Assembly: GCF_028751195.1 (NCBI RefSeq) | Contig: NZ_CP066784.1 | Location: 744,001-808,000, forward strand | Length of the DNA stretch: 64,000 bases | Direction of reading: 5' to 3' | Origin: Alicyclobacillus sp. ALC3 | Lineage (GTDB): Bacteria > Bacillota > Bacilli > Alicyclobacillales > Alicyclobacillaceae | The notes under the pieces: generated by a model | The model's input: the letters and a program-made list of their open reading frames with translations, nothing else | Database searches by the model: none | What the model was told of the DNA's origin: nothing | Shown here: positions 16,172 through 24,746 of the stretch, piece by piece | Layout: each line of letters starts with the position of its first letter | Numbering within the stretch: position 1 is the first letter of the stretch | Translations under genes and position numbers: made by a program

Positions 16172-17026
16172 CTAGCCCTCTGGGAACAGGGCGTAAAAGT
16201 TCGCGTACCGCGGGTCACGCTCTGCGCCAGCTGCCTGTGCCGGGGCGCGTGGGCTACGCGCTCCGCGTGCCTTGTCGATTGACACGGCCACCTGCGCTCG
16301 GCTCTGACTCTCCGTCCAAAGGTCGAGGATGGCCCCAAGGCAGTAGCGTAGCGACCGGATTTTATCCTCCGCGTGTTTCGGCTGGTGATGATCGAATGCG
16401 GCATCTATGCCAGCCAAGATGGTCTCGCGCGGTACCCCTTCACCGAGCAACTTCTGGAGCGCCTCGTAGTCGCGCCCAAGTACCTTGTACCCCGGGTTGA
16501 CCATGCGAACCTTGAGCACGCGCTCCACCTCGTTCTCGAAGTCTGGAACAGTCATGTCATCCACACGCGCTTTAGTAGTTGCTGCTAGATCTTTTTCTGG
16601 ATCTGGATCTGCTTCTGCATCTGTCTCTGTTATGGGATTGCGTTCGCTATGCGTTCGCATTGCATCCGCATTACGTTCAGACTTCCCCCAACGCTTGTTT
16701 GCGGCCTTGGTGTTGTTTGCGCTTTTCTCAAGCACGGCGCGCCATTCAGCGTCCAAACGTTTGTTGCGAACGCGCCCGTCAGAAACGTGAAAAACGGCTC
16801 CAGAACCATCAAACAAAACGGAACGTAATTTTTTCCACCGCTTCAGGCTGACGTGCAAAAGTTTCGCAAGATTGGCGTCGTCGTCATCTAATGAGCAATC
16901 TTTTCCGCCATTCCACATGTACGCGAGCAGCGTGATGTAGGCGCCAGCCTCTTCAAGCGAGAGCACCTGAACGTTCCCATCTGACAGCCAATCTCTCGGA
17001 TAGAACGGGAAGTATGGCGCGTCCAG
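16172..17026 (-). CDS. DUF1376-domain phage protein (replisome-organiser-like)
   Basis: A 284-residue protein. Residues 3-90 match the DUF1376 opening: APYFPFYPRDWLSDG, then QVLSLEEAGAYITLLAYMW, typical of phage replication-region proteins. The family opening is preserved only if translation starts at CTG 17026, preceded by AAGGAGG at eight bases; no ATG, GTG or TTG precedes the conserved segment in frame. The middle is charged and low-complexity. The C-terminal third (RVLKVRMVNPGYKVLGRDYEALQKL, in part) resembles the C-terminal segment of phage replication initiators. Confidence 0.65.
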   Translation of the reverse strand: MDAPYFPFYPRDWLSDGNVQVLSLEEAGAYITLLAYMWNGGKDCSLDDDDANLAKLLHVSLKRWKKLRSVLFDGSGAVFHVSDGRVRNKRLDAEWRAVLEKSANNTKAANKRWGKSERNADAMRTHSERNPITETDAEADPDPEKDLAATTKARVDDMTVPDFENEVERVLKVRMVNPGYKVLGRDYEALQKLLGEGVPRETILAGIDAAFDHHQPKHAEDKIRSLRYCLGAILDLWTESQSRAQVAVSIDKARGARSPRAPAQAAGAERDPRYANFYALFPEG

Positions 17027-17044
17027 TGTCGTTCCCTCCTTGCG

Positions 17045-17557
17045 TCACCCCGTGGAGCGGGCCGAGTAGTCCTCAAACAAGTCTGCTTGGTACGACGCAT
17101 TCCTCACGGCTTGCGCGAACTGCTCGATACCCTGCTCCCACAGGCCGTGGCGTTTGATGACGTCGCTGAATTCCTCCACGTCGTGGTCACGGATGCCCCA
17201 GCTGTCTGAGTCATCAGCAGCCGTCCAAGCGTCCACCCACCCCTGTTGCTCGTCGTCGTAGTGACGCTCAGACTTGCGACTGAAGTGGCAGAGCTCGTGG
17301 TCGACAAGAGCTAGACGCTGGTCGTGCTTGAGTGCTTCCCATGCTTCTGCGTTGACGAAGACGAACAGTTGTTTCCCGGTCATGTGACGCTCGAACGCAG
17401 TGCACTTCTTTGCCTTCCCTGCCCAGTCCGAGGTGCCGTAGCGGAAGTAGAACCCAATCAAATCTTTTGCGTCTGTAAGGTGCGGATGGTGGTCGTCAAT
17501 GAGCATCGCGGCCACCGCACGCACTGTCGGCGCCTCTTCAAAATCAACTCCCGGCAT
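17045..17557 (-). CDS. Putative phage metallopeptidase with C-terminal clamp-like motif
   Basis: A 170-residue protein from ATG behind GGGAGGTTTTGTTC. HELCH at residues 87-91 (LVDHELCHFSR) is an HExxH zinc site, and the overall layout fits the phage putative metallopeptidase family. The Trp/Asp-rich follow-up includes HDVEEF with a possible third ligand. The C-terminus carries QADLFE (residues 157-162), close to the beta-clamp consensus. The substrate is unknown. Confidence 0.65.
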   Translation of the reverse strand: MPGVDFEEAPTVRAVAAMLIDDHHPHLTDAKDLIGFYFRYGTSDWAGKAKKCTAFERHMTGKQLFVFVNAEAWEALKHDQRLALVDHELCHFSRKSERHYDDEQQGWVDAWTAADDSDSWGIRDHDVEEFSDVIKRHGLWEQGIEQFAQAVRNASYQADLFEDYSARSTG

Positions 17558-17581
17558 GAACAAAACCTCCCTCACTCGTGT

Positions 17582-18370
17582 TTAGACCTCTACCAGCCTC
17601 TTCGCTTGCTCAGCCAGAAACTTGCGGACGAAGTACAACTGGCCTTTGCCCGTGACCTTCGTCGTCTTGCTGACCGTCGTGTAGCCGTCTGAGTGGACGA
17701 CAGGCGTTTCCTTGACCTCGAACAGCCCGAGTTCCATCGCACGCTGTGTCGGCGTGTTGCGGTCCGTTCCGGCGCGCTTGACGAGGTACCCGTGGTTGCG
17801 CAGCCAGTCGAACAGCCGCTTCTCGCCAGTGTCGATGCCGTTCTGCTTGAGGACGACGGCCAACTCGCGAATGAGGATGGTGTTTGCGCTCACTGACACC
17901 GCATCGGCGAAGATGACCTTCGGCTCCTGGAGTCGCAGCTGGTGCTGTAATTCGGCGTTGCGTTGCTCAGCCTCAAGACGTGCGAGCTCAGACTCGCGTG
18001 CCAGGTCGATGAGTTCCAGGCGGCTGAGCATGCGGGGTGCGCCGTAGCTGCCAGTCTTGCGAATCTGCGGGATGACTTCGTGCGTTATCCAGCGTTTGAA
18101 CCGCTTCGCTTCATCCTTCCGGCTCCGCAGAATCAACGAGTATAGACCTGGCTCATTGACGACTGAGACCTGTTGCTTTCCGCCAAGGGTGTCCATAGTG
18201 TGGACGCCCTTTTCGTCATCATCGAGCAGCGCGAGAGACGAGCGCATGTTGCTCAGGCCCAGCACATCACACACGTCCTTGGCAACAAACCACGGCTCGC
18301 CATCGATGCTGACGACGCGCACATCGCGGTTCTCGAATTGAAACAGTTCAAGTGCCGTTTGGTTACTCAC
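17582..18370 (-). CDS. Phage antirepressor, BRO-N plus KilAC (ANT) domains
   Basis: A 262-residue protein from GTG 18370 behind GGAGGCGGTCAGG. Residues 1-110 are a BRO-N domain (VVSIDGEPWFVAKDVCDVLGLSN, VNEPGLYSLILRSRKDEAKRFKRWI, both partly). After a helical coil, residues of about 150-260 form the KilAC/ANT domain (LLIRELAVVLKQNGIDTGEK-like, RLFDWLRNHGYL, GKGQLYFVRKFL). Such proteins counter the CI repressor during induction. It is one of three related genes in this prophage. Confidence 0.82.
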   Translation of the reverse strand: MSNQTALELFQFENRDVRVVSIDGEPWFVAKDVCDVLGLSNMRSSLALLDDDEKGVHTMDTLGGKQQVSVVNEPGLYSLILRSRKDEAKRFKRWITHEVIPQIRKTGSYGAPRMLSRLELIDLARESELARLEAEQRNAELQHQLRLQEPKVIFADAVSVSANTILIRELAVVLKQNGIDTGEKRLFDWLRNHGYLVKRAGTDRNTPTQRAMELGLFEVKETPVVHSDGYTTVSKTTKVTGKGQLYFVRKFLAEQAKRLVEV

Positions 18371-18533
18371 CCTGACCGCCTCCGTCTTCGTCGTCTGTCG
18401 GTTCAAATATCCAATCGCTGAATCCACACTCGCTGCACCCGTCTGTAGGCTTGTCCACATACGTCACGCCAGTCAGCGGAGTGTGTCCGCAGTTGGCGCA
18501 GAAGAACATGCCGCGTTCCTCGTCTTGGCTCAC
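18363..18533 (-). CDS. Short zinc-ribbon protein
   Basis: A 56-residue ORF starting at GTG 18533 (GTGA overlap with the preceding gene's stop, ribosome site GGGGG) and ending at TAA 18363, just inside the next gene. Two Cys pairs, CANCG and CSECG, are spaced as in a rubredoxin-type zinc ribbon; the tail is acidic (PTDDEDGGG). The overlaps at both ends support real translation. Confidence 0.6.
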   Translation of the reverse strand: MSQDEERGMFFCANCGHTPLTGVTYVDKPTDGCSECGFSDWIFEPTDDEDGGGQGE

Positions 18534-18730
18534 GGTTGCACCCCCGGTACATAGAACTCAGTGATATGCGGATGATGCTTGCTCACGTGTATCGGTGGTA
18601 GAGGCCGTGTAATCGCCGCAAATGCCGCTCCCATGAACATGAGGATGAGCACGAACCATCCGACCGTCTGCCACACTTTGCGCTTAGGGGAACCGCTGTT
18701 GCGCGGCTCCCACTGGTCTAGACGGGCCAT
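18530..18730 (-). CDS. Small single-pass membrane protein
   Basis: A 66-residue protein starting at the ATG six bases after the MBL-gene stop, behind GGCGGTGAAGGAC. One clear membrane segment (VGWFVLILMFMGAAFAAI, residues of about 21-38) with a basic N-terminal side. Function unknown. Confidence 0.55.
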   Translation of the reverse strand: MARLDQWEPRNSGSPKRKVWQTVGWFVLILMFMGAAFAAITRPLPPIHVSKHHPHITEFYVPGVQP

Positions 18731-18735
18731 GTCCT

Positions 18736-19446
18736 TCACCGCCCCGCGACGCGCACTTGCACGCCTGTTACCTCTTGGACCCGACGCTTGAACATTGCTT
18801 CGTCGCTGTTCGAATCGCTCAAGTGGATAAGCCAAATCTCCTGCACCTTCTTCAGGTCGTTCGCTCGCAGAAAGTCGAGTGCGTTCTCAAGGCTGAAATG
18901 CGACCGAATCAACCGTTTTTTCATGACTGCCGGCACTTTGCCAGCCGCGATGTTTGAATCCAGAATCTCGATGCTGTAGTTGGTCTCGAGCATGATGTGT
19001 GTCAGCCCCGAGAACGTGTATTTGCAGTAGAATGTGTCGGTCAGGAACACCAGCTTCTCGCCCGTTCGGTTCGCCAACAGGTACCCAAGCGGCTCTGACA
19101 CATCGTGCTGCACGTCGAACGGCATCACGGTCCAGGTGCCAAGCGTGAAGGGCTCGTGTGCCTTCACCGGATGTGCTCTGTGGTGTCCGTCGAGTCTCAG
19201 CGCGTCCCACGTGCCGTAGCTGGCGTAGACATCGACACCGGCCTTCATTACCTCGCGGACGCTCTTGCTGTGGTCTCCGTGTTCGTGGGTCAAGAGGCAA
19301 CCGGCGATCTCCGACATCCGAAACCCAACGCCGCGCTGAATGTCCTTGTAGCGGATACCCGCTTCCAGCAGCAGCTTGGTGTGCCCGTCGTCAATCAGAT
19401 AGGCGTTCCCGGCACTGCTGCTGGCGAGCGGCTTGATGGTGAGCAT
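18736..19446 (-). CDS. MBL-fold metallohydrolase, YycJ-like
   Basis: A 236-residue protein with the metal-binding motif THEHGDHS (about residues 53-60), the N-terminal SSSAGNAYLI of YycJ/WalJ-type exonuclease-like enzymes, and later His and Asp ligands (FDVQHDVSEPLGY, FLTDTFY). TGATG overlap with the recT stop. Similar proteins sit next to recT in many Firmicute prophages, so a nuclease role in recombination is inferred. Confidence 0.75.
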   Translation of the reverse strand: MLTIKPLASSSAGNAYLIDDGHTKLLLEAGIRYKDIQRGVGFRMSEIAGCLLTHEHGDHSKSVREVMKAGVDVYASYGTWDALRLDGHHRAHPVKAHEPFTLGTWTVMPFDVQHDVSEPLGYLLANRTGEKLVFLTDTFYCKYTFSGLTHIMLETNYSIEILDSNIAAGKVPAVMKKRLIRSHFSLENALDFLRANDLKKVQEIWLIHLSDSNSDEAMFKRRVQEVTGVQVRVAGR

Positions 19447-20450
19447 CAGAACGGCACTCCGGCTTCGACTGGCTGCGGCGTATCGTCAAGATTGAGTTCT
19501 GTCTGACTTGCCGCGCTGTTTTCATCCGAAACGCCGTAGTCGATGTCAATCGTCTGGCGATTCGCATTCTCGGCAATTTCCTCGTTCACCCGCGCCTGTT
19601 CGGCATCGCCCTCCAACTGGCTCAACCGCAGATAGTCATCGTCGATTTTCTGACTGTCGATGGTGATGTCGCCGTACGCAGCTCGATAGATGGTTTTCCA
19701 AACCATCTTTTCGTACCAACCTTCAACCGTTTCCGTCCCTGTCTTTCTGTTCTTCCCCGTGTCCGGGTCTCTCTCCCAAACGTCTTTCTCTCCGCCCCAG
19801 AACTCTGTGCTTGCGTAAGTAGGTTTGCGCTTCATGATGTCCTTGAGCGATAACACGACCAGCCGGTTCTTCTCCGGTGCCTGCGAGTAAACGTGGTAGT
19901 AGAAGCCGCCTTTGATGTCGCCGCGGTCGAAGTCGTTGGTGATGCGGAACTCGTAGCCTTCGTACTTGTTCGTGGAGTCTTTCTTGATAGAACGGAACTC
20001 ATCAGTGGAGTAGACGACCTCAACAATCACAGCATCAGGAACGTTGAGTCCGTACTTTGTAGCCTTGAGCTCGATGCCGCGATACCCCTCGACGAATGTG
20101 ATGTCGTACTTCCCGGTGGTGTTGTTTTTGAAGGGGACCATGTTGATGTGATTCTTCTGTGCCGGGTCGAATCCGACCCGAGCGCAGGCAACAACGTCGC
20201 GGGCGAGTTTCTGCATGTTGACGTTCTCCCACGTGACAGGCACTGGGTCTCGCTTGTTTTCGTACTTCTTCATCCGCTTTTCCTCGGCCATTTTCAAGGC
20301 GGAATCCAGTGCGATGAAGTAGTTGCCGACGAGACGTTTTTGAAAGTTGGTCAGCGCCAGTTCCCCCACACCGGAACCGAATTCCGACATGACTTTCACG
20401 GTGAACGCTTCTGACGCAGGCAACCGTTTCTTCTCGAGTTGAACGGACAT
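19446..20450 (-). CDS. recT: RecT single-strand annealing protein
   Basis: A 334-residue annealing protein that pairs single-stranded DNA in phage recombination. RecT features: FIALDSALKMAEEKRM near the start, DVVACARVGFDPAQKNHINMVPF, EGYRGIELKATKYGL, RKPTYASTEFWGG, and WYEKMVWKTIYRAAYG. The tail is acidic with QTELNL, a weak match to a clamp-binding motif. TAATG overlap with the Rad50-like gene shows coupling. No separate RecE is seen; the ATPase and MBL neighbours may supply the nuclease. Confidence 0.88.
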   Translation of the reverse strand: MSVQLEKKRLPASEAFTVKVMSEFGSGVGELALTNFQKRLVGNYFIALDSALKMAEEKRMKKYENKRDPVPVTWENVNMQKLARDVVACARVGFDPAQKNHINMVPFKNNTTGKYDITFVEGYRGIELKATKYGLNVPDAVIVEVVYSTDEFRSIKKDSTNKYEGYEFRITNDFDRGDIKGGFYYHVYSQAPEKNRLVVLSLKDIMKRKPTYASTEFWGGEKDVWERDPDTGKNRKTGTETVEGWYEKMVWKTIYRAAYGDITIDSQKIDDDYLRLSQLEGDAEQARVNEEIAENANRQTIDIDYGVSDENSAASQTELNLDDTPQPVEAGVPF

Positions 20451-22426
20451 TATGCCGCCTCCTTCGGTTCGTGTTTGGTCTCGATACGTAGCGTTTTGTC
20501 CTTTTCAGAGACGACCAAGTTGACCACCTGCGCGTCTACGTCGATGAGTTTTGTCACAGACTCCCGGTTGTCGATGAAGATGACTGCCGTGATGCCGTAG
20601 TGCTCAGACAACGTGTTGATGATGTCGAGCCCGACGTTGATGCGTGCGGCGTTGTTTAGACCCGAACCGTACGGCACGCCATTGTAAGTCGTCTGACAGG
20701 TCTCCGACACGCCACCGTTGATTTGCGCCTCGAACAACTTGAACCGAGCAAAACGGAACTTGCCGTTGATGCGATCCTCGAGCATCTGCACCTTCGTGCG
20801 AATGAACTCTTCGGTCAGGTACAACTGCTCTTCCAGCGTCTCGTACTCTGCCGCGAGGCGCCGTTCCTCAGCGCTCAGCTGCGCGATGCGTTCGTCGAGC
20901 TTGGCGACCTGGTCGAAAGAGGCGAGTTTGGATTCGGTTGCACGCAGTTCATCACGCAGGTCCATCAGTTCACGACGCACCCTCTGCACGGCATCGAGGT
21001 TGGATGAGCGCAGTTGCAGGATGGATGCCTTGACCGCTTCCAGTTCTGCATGCTTGGCGGCGTACGCCGGGTCGTCTGTCGGGTCTGTCGCCTGCTCTTG
21101 CATGGACCGCAGTTTGTGTTCTGCCGCCTGTTGCTCGGTTTGCGCGTCGAAGAGTTCCTGTAGGATGGCGCGATGTTCCTGACCAAGGCGCTCGTTTTCC
21201 GCCTTTAGCCTCGCCGCCTCAGAAGCTGACGTCTTGCCTTGTGCGACGATTTGTTCCAGGCGATCGGACTTGTGCTGGTTGAAGTGCCCGAGTGCCTTGT
21301 CGCGGCTGGACTGTACCTGTTCTTCCGGGAGCACCTGACCGCACGCCGGGCATATGTCGTCCGTCGAGTCCGTGAACTGCTCGGCGTTCACCGTTGCCCA
21401 TTCGCCGCGCAACTTCGCGGCTTCACGTTCGCGTGTGGCCAGCGCAGTCTCGTTGTCTTTAATTTGGCGCTCCATATTTCTGGCCTGGTAGTTCAGGTCG
21501 GCAGCCTTCTCTTTCCACTGCTGAACAGTTCCGTGTTGCTGTGCGATGGCAACAGACGCGCCTGCGCCCGCTTGATTCTTGATGGCAATGAGTCCGCCCT
21601 CGATTTCGCGCTGGCGCTTCTCCTGCTCCGCAATCTCGCCGCCCGTCTGAATGCGGTTCAGCTCAGATTCCTTGCTGTCGACCTCAAACCGTAGTTGGTC
21701 AATCTTCGTCTGCAGGTCCGCTTCGATCAGACCGGACGTGTCAGGTTTGGAGCGCTCAACTTCGTCGATACGCACCGGAATCTTTTGCAGTTCGTCGTTG
21801 ATCTCTTTCCGACGTGCCGCAATGATTTTGCGATGGTCCTCGATGGAACGACCAGCGAGAATGTCCGGCAGCTTCGCCAGTGCGTCATTCGAAGAAATTA
21901 CGTCTGCATCCGACACGTCGCCACAGACCTCGAGCAGAATCCGACGACGTTCCTGCCAACTCAATTGCTCGTTGAAATAGGACGGCGACGTGAGAAGTTT
22001 GAAGATAGGCTCGTCCACAATCGCGGCGACCCGGTCTTTGAACTCTTTGAGCTTGGCGGGTACGCCGTCGATGAAGTAGTTGGTCTCGTGGCCGGTGAAC
22101 TCTGATATCGCGAACCCGCGCTTCTTCACCCACTTCTCGGCGTACACTTTGCGAAGCGTCAGCGGCCGTCCGTCGATTTCGAGCGTTGCCTCTACCTCAT
22201 GGTCCAACCCCGGCAACGGATTGCCGTTCGCGTCGAGTGTCTTGATGTCGAAGTCCTTGCGGTTTGAGGAATCCTTATCGAACAACAGCCACAGGAACGC
22301 ATCGAACAGCGTGGTCTTGCCAGTGGCGTTGTCGCCGAATACGTCAGTCGTGGTACCGAAGTCCGAAGTCAGGTCGCGCACGCCTTTGAAGTTGCGCAGC
22401 GTCAACCGGGTCAATGTGATATTCAT
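20450..22426 (-). CDS. Rad50/SbcC-like recombination ATPase
   Basis: A 658-residue SMC-type ATPase. Walker A GDNATGKTT lies near residue 31, followed by the Q-loop-type region; long coiled coils (about 180-330 and 375-540) flank a zinc hook CPACGQ near residue 345. The C-terminal lobe has YGSGLNNAARINVGLDIIN (signature-like) and a Walker B region VIFIDNRES. The ATG forms an ATGA overlap with the gene upstream. It likely works with a nuclease to process ends for RecT. The N-terminal 18 residues of a longer reading were excluded for lack of a ribosome site. Confidence 0.85.
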   Translation of the reverse strand: MNITLTRLTLRNFKGVRDLTSDFGTTTDVFGDNATGKTTLFDAFLWLLFDKDSSNRKDFDIKTLDANGNPLPGLDHEVEATLEIDGRPLTLRKVYAEKWVKKRGFAISEFTGHETNYFIDGVPAKLKEFKDRVAAIVDEPIFKLLTSPSYFNEQLSWQERRRILLEVCGDVSDADVISSNDALAKLPDILAGRSIEDHRKIIAARRKEINDELQKIPVRIDEVERSKPDTSGLIEADLQTKIDQLRFEVDSKESELNRIQTGGEIAEQEKRQREIEGGLIAIKNQAGAGASVAIAQQHGTVQQWKEKAADLNYQARNMERQIKDNETALATREREAAKLRGEWATVNAEQFTDSTDDICPACGQVLPEEQVQSSRDKALGHFNQHKSDRLEQIVAQGKTSASEAARLKAENERLGQEHRAILQELFDAQTEQQAAEHKLRSMQEQATDPTDDPAYAAKHAELEAVKASILQLRSSNLDAVQRVRRELMDLRDELRATESKLASFDQVAKLDERIAQLSAEERRLAAEYETLEEQLYLTEEFIRTKVQMLEDRINGKFRFARFKLFEAQINGGVSETCQTTYNGVPYGSGLNNAARINVGLDIINTLSEHYGITAVIFIDNRESVTKLIDVDAQVVNLVVSEKDKTLRIETKHEPKEAA

Positions 22427-22653
22427 GCGCTCTTCGCCGCCCTTTCTCTTTGGATGCGGTTGATGGCCATTTGTAGCCACTCGTTTATCTCTTGTAGGCT
22501 CTCTACTGCCCCATCGGCAGTTAGTTCCGCGTCTTCGTCCTCAGCCAGCGCAACCAGTTCGTCTCGGATGTACCTAGCGACGACCGACGCCTCTGCGTAC
22601 CCTGGCCCCTCGAGTTCCTCGGCTAGTTCTGTCAGTTGCTCAACTAGTGGCAC
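22423..22653 (-). CDS. Small acidic hypothetical protein
   Basis: A 76-residue helical protein (VEQLTELAEELEGPGYAEA, LQEINEWLQMAINRIQRER), GTG start overlapping the preceding short gene by 14 bases and ending in an ATGA overlap with the ATPase. Function unknown. Confidence 0.5.
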   Translation of the reverse strand: MPLVEQLTELAEELEGPGYAEASVVARYIRDELVALAEDEDAELTADGAVESLQEINEWLQMAINRIQRERAAKSA

Positions 22654-22816
22654 CCTTCGTCACGTCCCTTCGCTCAAGTTCTCGCACGGTGTGTTGCAAC
22701 TGCACCCGGGCGTGTTCAATCGCCTCATGCGCTGCATCCGTGTCGCCTGCGTCAATCGCTTTGTCTGCGAGGAAAAGGAACAACTCGACCAGTTCCATGT
22801 AGACGCGCACGTTCAC
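22640..22816 (-). CDS. Short hypothetical protein
   Basis: A 58-residue ORF from GTG 22816 (GTGA overlap with the stop before it) to TGA 22640. Helical: ELVELFLFLADKAIDAGDT, then HARVQLQHTVRELERRD. Fills the gap between two other small genes exactly and reads as part of the operon; an internal ATG at residue 7 is an alternative start. Confidence 0.45.
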   Translation of the reverse strand: MNVRVYMELVELFLFLADKAIDAGDTDAAHEAIEHARVQLQHTVRELERRDVTKGATS

Positions 22817-23004
22817 AGGATGCCGCCGCCGAAGGCGACCAGGTTGTCGCTCACGTCCGTATGCGTTACACTGGCCTCAATCAGTTTTTGGTTTGTGTTC
22901 TCAGTCGCCTCGCTCGCTACGGGGCGACTTACTTTGTGTGCCTGAATCTCGTCGAGAGTCTTAGCAGCCTCGCGTAACATGTCCTCGAACGATGGAATCG
23001 CCAA
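22813..23004 (-). CDS. Short hypothetical protein
   Basis: A 63-residue ORF from TTG 23004 behind GGGAGGTGAGGAAG. Contains FEDMLREAAKTLDEIQAHK. Overlaps the next ORF by 4 bases. Function unknown. Confidence 0.45.
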   Translation of the reverse strand: MAIPSFEDMLREAAKTLDEIQAHKVSRPVASEATENTNQKLIEASVTHTDVSDNLVAFGGGIL

Positions 23005-23018
23005 CTTCCTCACCTCCC

Positions 23019-23237
23019 TCAAATCGTCGTGCGACTGTCAGCAATCTTGCGGTACAGCGTGATGACCTTCCGGTGTTTGGCGTTCCATTCAGGATGAGCC
23101 TGCATCGGGATGTGATATTGCCGTTCCATGTTGGTCATCAATAGCGACAGGGCTGCATCTCTGTCCGGGCCCAGATTCAGGTTCATCACGACCTCGTATG
23201 CGTCTTGATAAACAGCCAAACTGTTCGTCTTGTCCAT
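23019..23237 (-). CDS. Hypothetical phage protein
   Basis: A 72-residue helical protein with a TGATG overlap to the preceding regulator. Contains DAYEVVMNLNLGPDRDAALS and ITLYRKIADSRTTI. Not recognised. Confidence 0.45.
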   Translation of the reverse strand: MDKTNSLAVYQDAYEVVMNLNLGPDRDAALSLLMTNMERQYHIPMQAHPEWNAKHRKVITLYRKIADSRTTI

Positions 23238-23755
23238 CAGTCACCCCTCACATATCGCTTACCTTTCAGCCTTGCGTAATGGTCCCGACTCAGTTGCAGC
23301 ATGGAGAACCCGTACTCCCTACACTGGATGCCGATGTAGGTGCTCAGTGCCACCTCGTTGTCCATGATTTGCAGCAGGTGCTGGTACCTGCGTTTGCGTT
23401 CGCCTTCGGTCTCGGCTACCGGCGGCTTGATGGTGCTCCACTGTTGTACGGCCTCGATTGATTCGTGCAGTTCTTTGAGGCACATCTCGCGGACGACCGC
23501 ACGGTGCAGGTCCACATTCGGCCCGTTGAGCCACGCCGGGCCCCAGCCGCCGGACATCTCCCGCGCCAACTCCAGCAGGATCGCCGGGTCGTCGAGAGCC
23601 TGTCCAATGCGCGGCGCCATGTCGGCCGCTATCTTGCGGTTGCCGCGCTCGATTTCTGAAATCATCTGCTGCCCATACGGAGCGCCGACGGCTGACTGCG
23701 ATACGCCGCGCGCCTGCCGACTCTCGTGGAGGGCTTGTGGTACGGTCACACGCAC
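23237..23755 (-). CDS. XRE-type helix-turn-helix regulator
   Basis: A 172-residue protein. Residues 5-62 are a Cro/C1-type helix-turn-helix (ALHESRQARGVSQSAVGAPY, MISEIERGNRKIAADMAPRI). The C-terminal 90 residues are helical and resemble the regulatory tail of phage XRE proteins of unknown ligand. Start GTG 23755; GTG 23749, with AGGTGA at a better distance, is equally likely. It probably adjusts early expression together with CI and Cro. Confidence 0.68.
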   Translation of the reverse strand: MRVTVPQALHESRQARGVSQSAVGAPYGQQMISEIERGNRKIAADMAPRIGQALDDPAILLELAREMSGGWGPAWLNGPNVDLHRAVVREMCLKELHESIEAVQQWSTIKPPVAETEGERKRRYQHLLQIMDNEVALSTYIGIQCREYGFSMLQLSRDHYARLKGKRYVRGD

Positions 23756-23815
23756 TCACCTACTTTGGTGGTATTTGGTTGAGAAGGTACGGATGGTAAC
23801 TTTAGTAAAATGAAT

Positions 23816-23995
23816 CTAGTGAGACGCGACTTGTTCTACTTCGGTGCGCACGGCCGGCTGCCCGAACACTTCCGGGAACTCTTCCTTAAGGCGGCCGAGC
23901 AAAAATCGTGCAATGAGTTGCCGTGCCTCTTCCGGGTTCGGGTGCGGCTTCTCGACGACCACCCAGTGGTCCGTCCATTCCTGTTTGCGTGTCAT
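23816..23995 (-). CDS. Short hypothetical phage protein
   Basis: A 59-residue ORF starting at the ATG that overlaps the antirepressor stop (ATGA). Starts MTRKQEWTDHWVVVEKPHPNP and continues with a helix (EEARQLIARFLLGRLKEEFPE). Function unknown. Confidence 0.45.
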   Translation of the reverse strand: MTRKQEWTDHWVVVEKPHPNPEEARQLIARFLLGRLKEEFPEVFGQPAVRTEVEQVASH

Positions 23996-24735
23996 ACAGG
24001 CTGAGCCTGCTTCTCCAAGAGCTGATGGATGAACGCTACGCCTTTCGGCGTGACCAACGTTTGCGTCTTGTTCTCGATGCCTGTTGTGAAGTGCGTGATG
24101 GTGTACTGCCGAACGCGGAAGCACCCACGGTCCATGTATTCCTGGTAGGGCTGGTTATACCGTGCGCCGCTAGACATCAGGACTTTATGGTCTCGCAGAA
24201 ACGCGAACAGTTTGTTCGGTCCTATCCCTAGTTCTTTGGCAACTGAACCGATAGGTTGCGCGTTGTCCGCTGACATTGCGACATCGTAGAGTGCGACCTT
24301 TGGAGCTTGCTCTTCGAGTTGCTTCTGCATGGCCTCGTTTCTCTCGGATGACTCAGCGAGTGCTCGGAGCGCTTCCGGATAGTTTCGCGGAAGGCTGAAC
24401 TGCTCAATGAGACTACGAGATTTCAGTTCGGACTCCATACGCCGAAACTCTTGGATGTACCGAACCTTGAACTGCATCGCCTCGTGGCCTGTGTAGCCCA
24501 TCGCGAGAATCGTGAAGCCATCTTCCGTCAAGACGTACTTGCGGTATTCTTGTCCGTTTTGAGGGTTCGTGTAGTGGGTCTCCTCAAAATTTAGGACACC
24601 CCACTCGCCATCGACTTCAGCGAGAATACCTGCGATGTCGCGCACGACGTTGTCGTGACGTTTCCCAAACACCGTTGCCACAGTCAGACTGTCCGTCACT
24701 GGCCTGTCGTTTTGGATGAATACCAACTCGTTCAC
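23992..24735 (-). CDS. Phage regulatory/antirepressor protein, Rha plus KilAC domains
   Basis: A 247-residue protein from GTG behind GGAGGTGACCTC. Residues 10-105 are a Rha domain (SLTVATVFGKRHDNVVRDI, TNPQNGQEYRKYVLTEDGF, AMQFKVRYIQEFRRME). Residues of about 140-245 are a KilAC/ANT domain (SVAKELGIGPNKLFAFLRDHKVL, in part). Second of three antirepressor-type genes. Its translation start region is identical over 18 bases to that of the next gene upstream. Confidence 0.8.
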   Translation of the reverse strand: MNELVFIQNDRPVTDSLTVATVFGKRHDNVVRDIAGILAEVDGEWGVLNFEETHYTNPQNGQEYRKYVLTEDGFTILAMGYTGHEAMQFKVRYIQEFRRMESELKSRSLIEQFSLPRNYPEALRALAESSERNEAMQKQLEEQAPKVALYDVAMSADNAQPIGSVAKELGIGPNKLFAFLRDHKVLMSSGARYNQPYQEYMDRGCFRVRQYTITHFTTGIENKTQTLVTPKGVAFIHQLLEKQAQPV

Positions 24736-24746
24736 GAGGTCACCTC

